In this document: in pieces, positions 61,933-64,000 of the stretch | How the letters are laid out: every line of letters starts with the position of its first letter | Numbering within the stretch: the first letter of the stretch is position 1 | Assembly: GCA_964519955.1 (NCBI GenBank) | Contig: CAZFLM010000004.1 | Coordinates: 62,001-126,000, forward strand | Reading direction: 5' to 3' | Source of the DNA: CAZFLM01 sp964519955 | Lineage (GTDB): Bacteria > Armatimonadota > Chthonomonadetes > Chthonomonadales > CAJBBX01 | Length of the DNA stretch: 64,000 nucleotides | Notes under the pieces: model-generated | What the model saw: only the letters and a program-made list of their open reading frames with translations | The model's database searches: none | What the model was told of the DNA's origin: nothing | Translations under genes and position numbers: made by a program

Positions 61933-62814
61933 CTACGGCGACGCCGACGAAGCCAGCCATTCGCGTTCCAGCCTGCGTCGGTCGATGCCGGCAGCACGCC
62001 TCAGCGCCTTGTCGGGCGGCATCCCCTGCCCCATCAGGCGCAGGGCGCGCGCCATGCCATCCCACCCCGCCCGGTCCATCATCAGCCGCGTGAAGTCGGC
62101 CGCAGCAGCGTAGCACACGCCTGCCGCGCCGCTGCCCAGGTCCAGGTCGTACCCCTCCATGCGCGCCGAGATCTCGTCGAGGGCGGGCCGACGCCCCCGG
62201 TTCGACGCGATGGCGTACCGCCGCCTCTCGTCCGCCAGCAGCGAGCCCTCCATCAGGACCGCGATCCCCTCGTCGAGCCAGCGAGGGTGCCCGTCGCCCG
62301 CCAGTTGGTGCGCGGCGGCGTGGGCGATCTCGTGGCGCGAGGCACGCGTCAGGACCGACGGCGGGTAGACGGCAGACGGAGGGAGGCACACCTTGTGCCA
62401 GGGGGCGCGCTCGCGGTAGTAGCCGAACCGAGCGTGGACGAACTCGACGTAGTCTTCGTCCGGCACGACCGTCACGAGGACGGGCTTGCCCCACCGGACG
62501 CCCAGGGCATCGCCAACCGAGACCGCGGCTTCGCGAACGACGCGCAGGATCGCGGGCCAGTCGGCGCCCCACATCGCTGGGTCCGCCTCGATGAGGAGGT
62601 GCTCATCGACGCGGATGCGGCTGCCGGCGAGGCGCGCGCCAAGCTCCGCCTCGATGCTGCGCTGGAGGTCGTAGAGGTCGCCTGGGTGGAAGCCAGCGCG
62701 CAGGGCCTGCTCCATGGCTGCCCGGGCTTCCGAGAGGCGGTCCTCCTCCCAGAAGCGCCGAGCCATCGCCAGGTGCAGATCCCTGCCGCCGTAGCGCCCC
62801 AATACCGACCGCAT
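61933..62814 (-). CDS. Peptidase-MA-like zinc metallopeptidase
   Basis: About 293 residues. HEIAHAAAHQLAG carries the HExxH zinc motif near residue 158, and WLDEGIAVLMEG supplies a third ligand Glu about 20 residues later, as in gluzincins. Conserved C-terminal GMPPDKALRRAAGID fits the peptidase MA family. No signal peptide is visible at the ATG (62814). It lies 23 bp after the upstream partial gene and is probably cotranscribed. Substrate unknown. Confidence 0.78.
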   Translation of the reverse strand: MRSVLGRYGGRDLHLAMARRFWEEDRLSEARAAMEQALRAGFHPGDLYDLQRSIEAELGARLAGSRIRVDEHLLIEADPAMWGADWPAILRVVREAAVSVGDALGVRWGKPVLVTVVPDEDYVEFVHARFGYYRERAPWHKVCLPPSAVYPPSVLTRASRHEIAHAAAHQLAGDGHPRWLDEGIAVLMEGSLLADERRRYAIASNRGRRPALDEISARMEGYDLDLGSGAAGVCYAAAADFTRLMMDRAGWDGMARALRLMGQGMPPDKALRRAAGIDRRRLEREWLASSASP

Positions 62815-62837
62815 GACGTTGCCCGCCGGCCGCCGCC

Positions 62838-64000
62838 CTACCGGCGCACCGCGGCCTTCACGCCGAAGCGGTAGCCGGCCACGTTGGTGTCGGTCGTCAG
62901 CACCACGAAGTCGGCGCGCACATCCTGCCCCCGCAGCGGCTTCAGGGTCAGCGTGTGCACCCCCTTCGTGAGCGTCACCGAGCCCGGGCAGAAGGTCGCC
63001 GAGCCGAGAGCCGACGGGACCGATGCGCCGCGGACAGGAGCGCCGTCCACCAGCACCTCGGCCGTCGCGGGCGCACCTCGCCGAACGCACCGGACGAACA
63101 CGCGGTACGACCCGGCTGTCTCGCACTCGAAGCGCGTAGAGATAGACCCCGTCGTCGGCACGAGCACGTGCGTCAGGCCCTGGCCAGGGCTGAGATCCGC
63201 ACCCGACGACGGCTTCAGAGCGCCGAGGTCGGTGAACTTCTCGCACTGGAGGAGCATCTCCGCCGGCTGCTGGGTGAAGTAGGCCGCCCCGATGGAGTTG
63301 GCCTCCAGGTTGAGCGTGTAGGTGAAGTCCGCCGGCGTGCGAACATCGGAGTGGCCCGCGAACTGCTCCGGCGTCAGCGCGACCGTCCGCGTGACGGGCT
63401 CGGAGCCCGGGTTGTAGTAGAGCGCCTTGTCGGCGAAGAGCGTCGCGTAGACACCGTCCCAGGAGTCGTCGATCGGGATGGCGTCCTGCTTCGTCGCATC
63501 GAGGTCCGAGAGATGGTAGGTCAGGTAGCGGATGACCTCAAGATATCCCGGCAACTGCGAGCGGCGCGCGGGGTAGTAGACGGTCCAGCCTCGCCCCACC
63601 GGCCTCGCCCACTCAGAGCGCAGCCTCTTGAGGTCGATCGTAGTCTCGATGCGGCCGCGCGGCGCGCCGGGGTCGGCAATGGCGGGCTGCACCTGGCCGG
63701 CCTCGACCTGCACGTAGTTCACGAACACGCCCAGGGAGCGCCGATCCTGGCTGCCCTTGATCAGATCCGCGGGCACCCACGGCTCGCAGCGGATGCTGAC
63801 GATCGCCACGTCCCTGCCGTTGAGCGCGGCCGCCGGCACGTGGTAGGTGAAGTAGGGCTCGGCCGAGCCGGTCATCTCGCCGACCTTCTGCCCGTTGACG
63901 AGAACGTCACGTGCGCGGGACGCCGCCTCGATCGGGATCGATGCCCGAATGGTCAGTGAGCACGCCTTCTTCGGATCGACGGGCAGGTACATGTCGGCAA
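62838..64000 (-). CDS. Partial carbohydrate-binding-like protein (5' end outside window)
   Basis: Open to the window edge, so at least 387 residues with no N-terminus. Beta-sandwich-like segments include KACSLTIRASIPIEA, VLVNGQKVGEM, TAEVLVDGAPVRGA, and SVTLTKGVHTLTLKPL, typical of modules bound to glycosidases. Between lies a longer PVGRGWTVYYPARRSQLPGYL stretch not recognised. A glycan-related role is inferred. Confidence 0.6.
   Translation of the reverse strand, partial: ADMYLPVDPKKACSLTIRASIPIEAASRARDVLVNGQKVGEMTGSAEPYFTYHVPAAALNGRDVAIVSIRCEPWVPADLIKGSQDRRSLGVFVNYVQVEAGQVQPAIADPGAPRGRIETTIDLKRLRSEWARPVGRGWTVYYPARRSQLPGYLEVIRYLTYHLSDLDATKQDAIPIDDSWDGVYATLFADKALYYNPGSEPVTRTVALTPEQFAGHSDVRTPADFTYTLNLEANSIGAAYFTQQPAEMLLQCEKFTDLGALKPSSGADLSPGQGLTHVLVPTTGSISTRFECETAGSYRVFVRCVRRGAPATAEVLVDGAPVRGASVPSALGSATFCPGSVTLTKGVHTLTLKPLRGQDVRADFVVLTTDTNVAGYRFGVKAAVRR

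Overview
The window is about 64 kb of GC-rich, tightly packed DNA from a diderm bacterium. A genome bin from Armatimonadota or a near neighbour fits best. This is inference from the gene mix: three PEP-CTERM proteins, paired tricorn-like proteases, Gfo/Idh dehydrogenases, a GH4 glycosidase, an outer-membrane barrel ending in Phe, and heptanucleotide repeats. Both ends cut genes, and a 100-N scaffold gap lies inside a tandem repeat at 9834-9933.

Region 1 (1-3170): a partial recQ, a polysaccharide deacetylase and a single-domain rhodanese. Region 2 (3195-19281): a minus-strand complex I operon transcribed nuoA-C-D-E-F-G-H-J-K-L-M-N. It lacks nuoB and nuoI, although the junctions where they normally sit are tight. 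It carries a BrnT-type toxin-antitoxin pair between nuoE and nuoF, 77-bp tandem palindromic repeats between nuoK and nuoL, and a UroD/MtaA-like gene between nuoM and nuoN. Region 3 (19194-22299): divergent from nuoA, a strong sigma70 promoter with a leader hairpin drives a two-gene 2-oxoacid:ferredoxin oxidoreductase.

Region 4 (22342-36630): a glycogen-debranching-type enzyme, a flavin reductase-like protein, a GAF-GAF-kinase-receiver hybrid, ruvB, an operon of one methyltransferase and two tricorn-like proteases, and a Gfo/Idh dehydrogenase. Region 5 (36656-50669): cell-envelope and regulatory genes. These are a PEP-CTERM protein, an outer-membrane barrel, an HTH-TPR regulator, an unknown protein, an ECF sigma factor, a TPR/zinc-ribbon protein, a NAGPA-type protein, polyphosphate kinase and two tandem PEP-CTERM paralogues. 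All three PEP-CTERM genes have a -24/-12 (sigma54-type) promoter 53-62 nt before the start of translation, which suggests one RpoN regulon for sorted surface proteins.

Region 6 (50696-64000): accessory genes with many short repeats. It holds a secreted protein coupled to a Gfo/Idh dehydrogenase, a frameshifted AlbA_2 gene, a methyltransferase with a probably leaderless mRNA, ankyrin and GYF membrane proteins, a Cys-rich YkgJ-like protein, a GH4 enzyme, a VapBC pair, a PQQ-type propeller, a peptidase-MA protein and a partial carbohydrate-binding-like protein.

Readable promoters follow TTGAC(A/T)-N17-(T/G)AT(A/G)AT, with TACAAT as a recurring -10. Convergent genes are separated by perfect GC-rich hairpins without a T-tract. 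No rRNA, tRNA, CRISPR array, IS element or prophage was seen.
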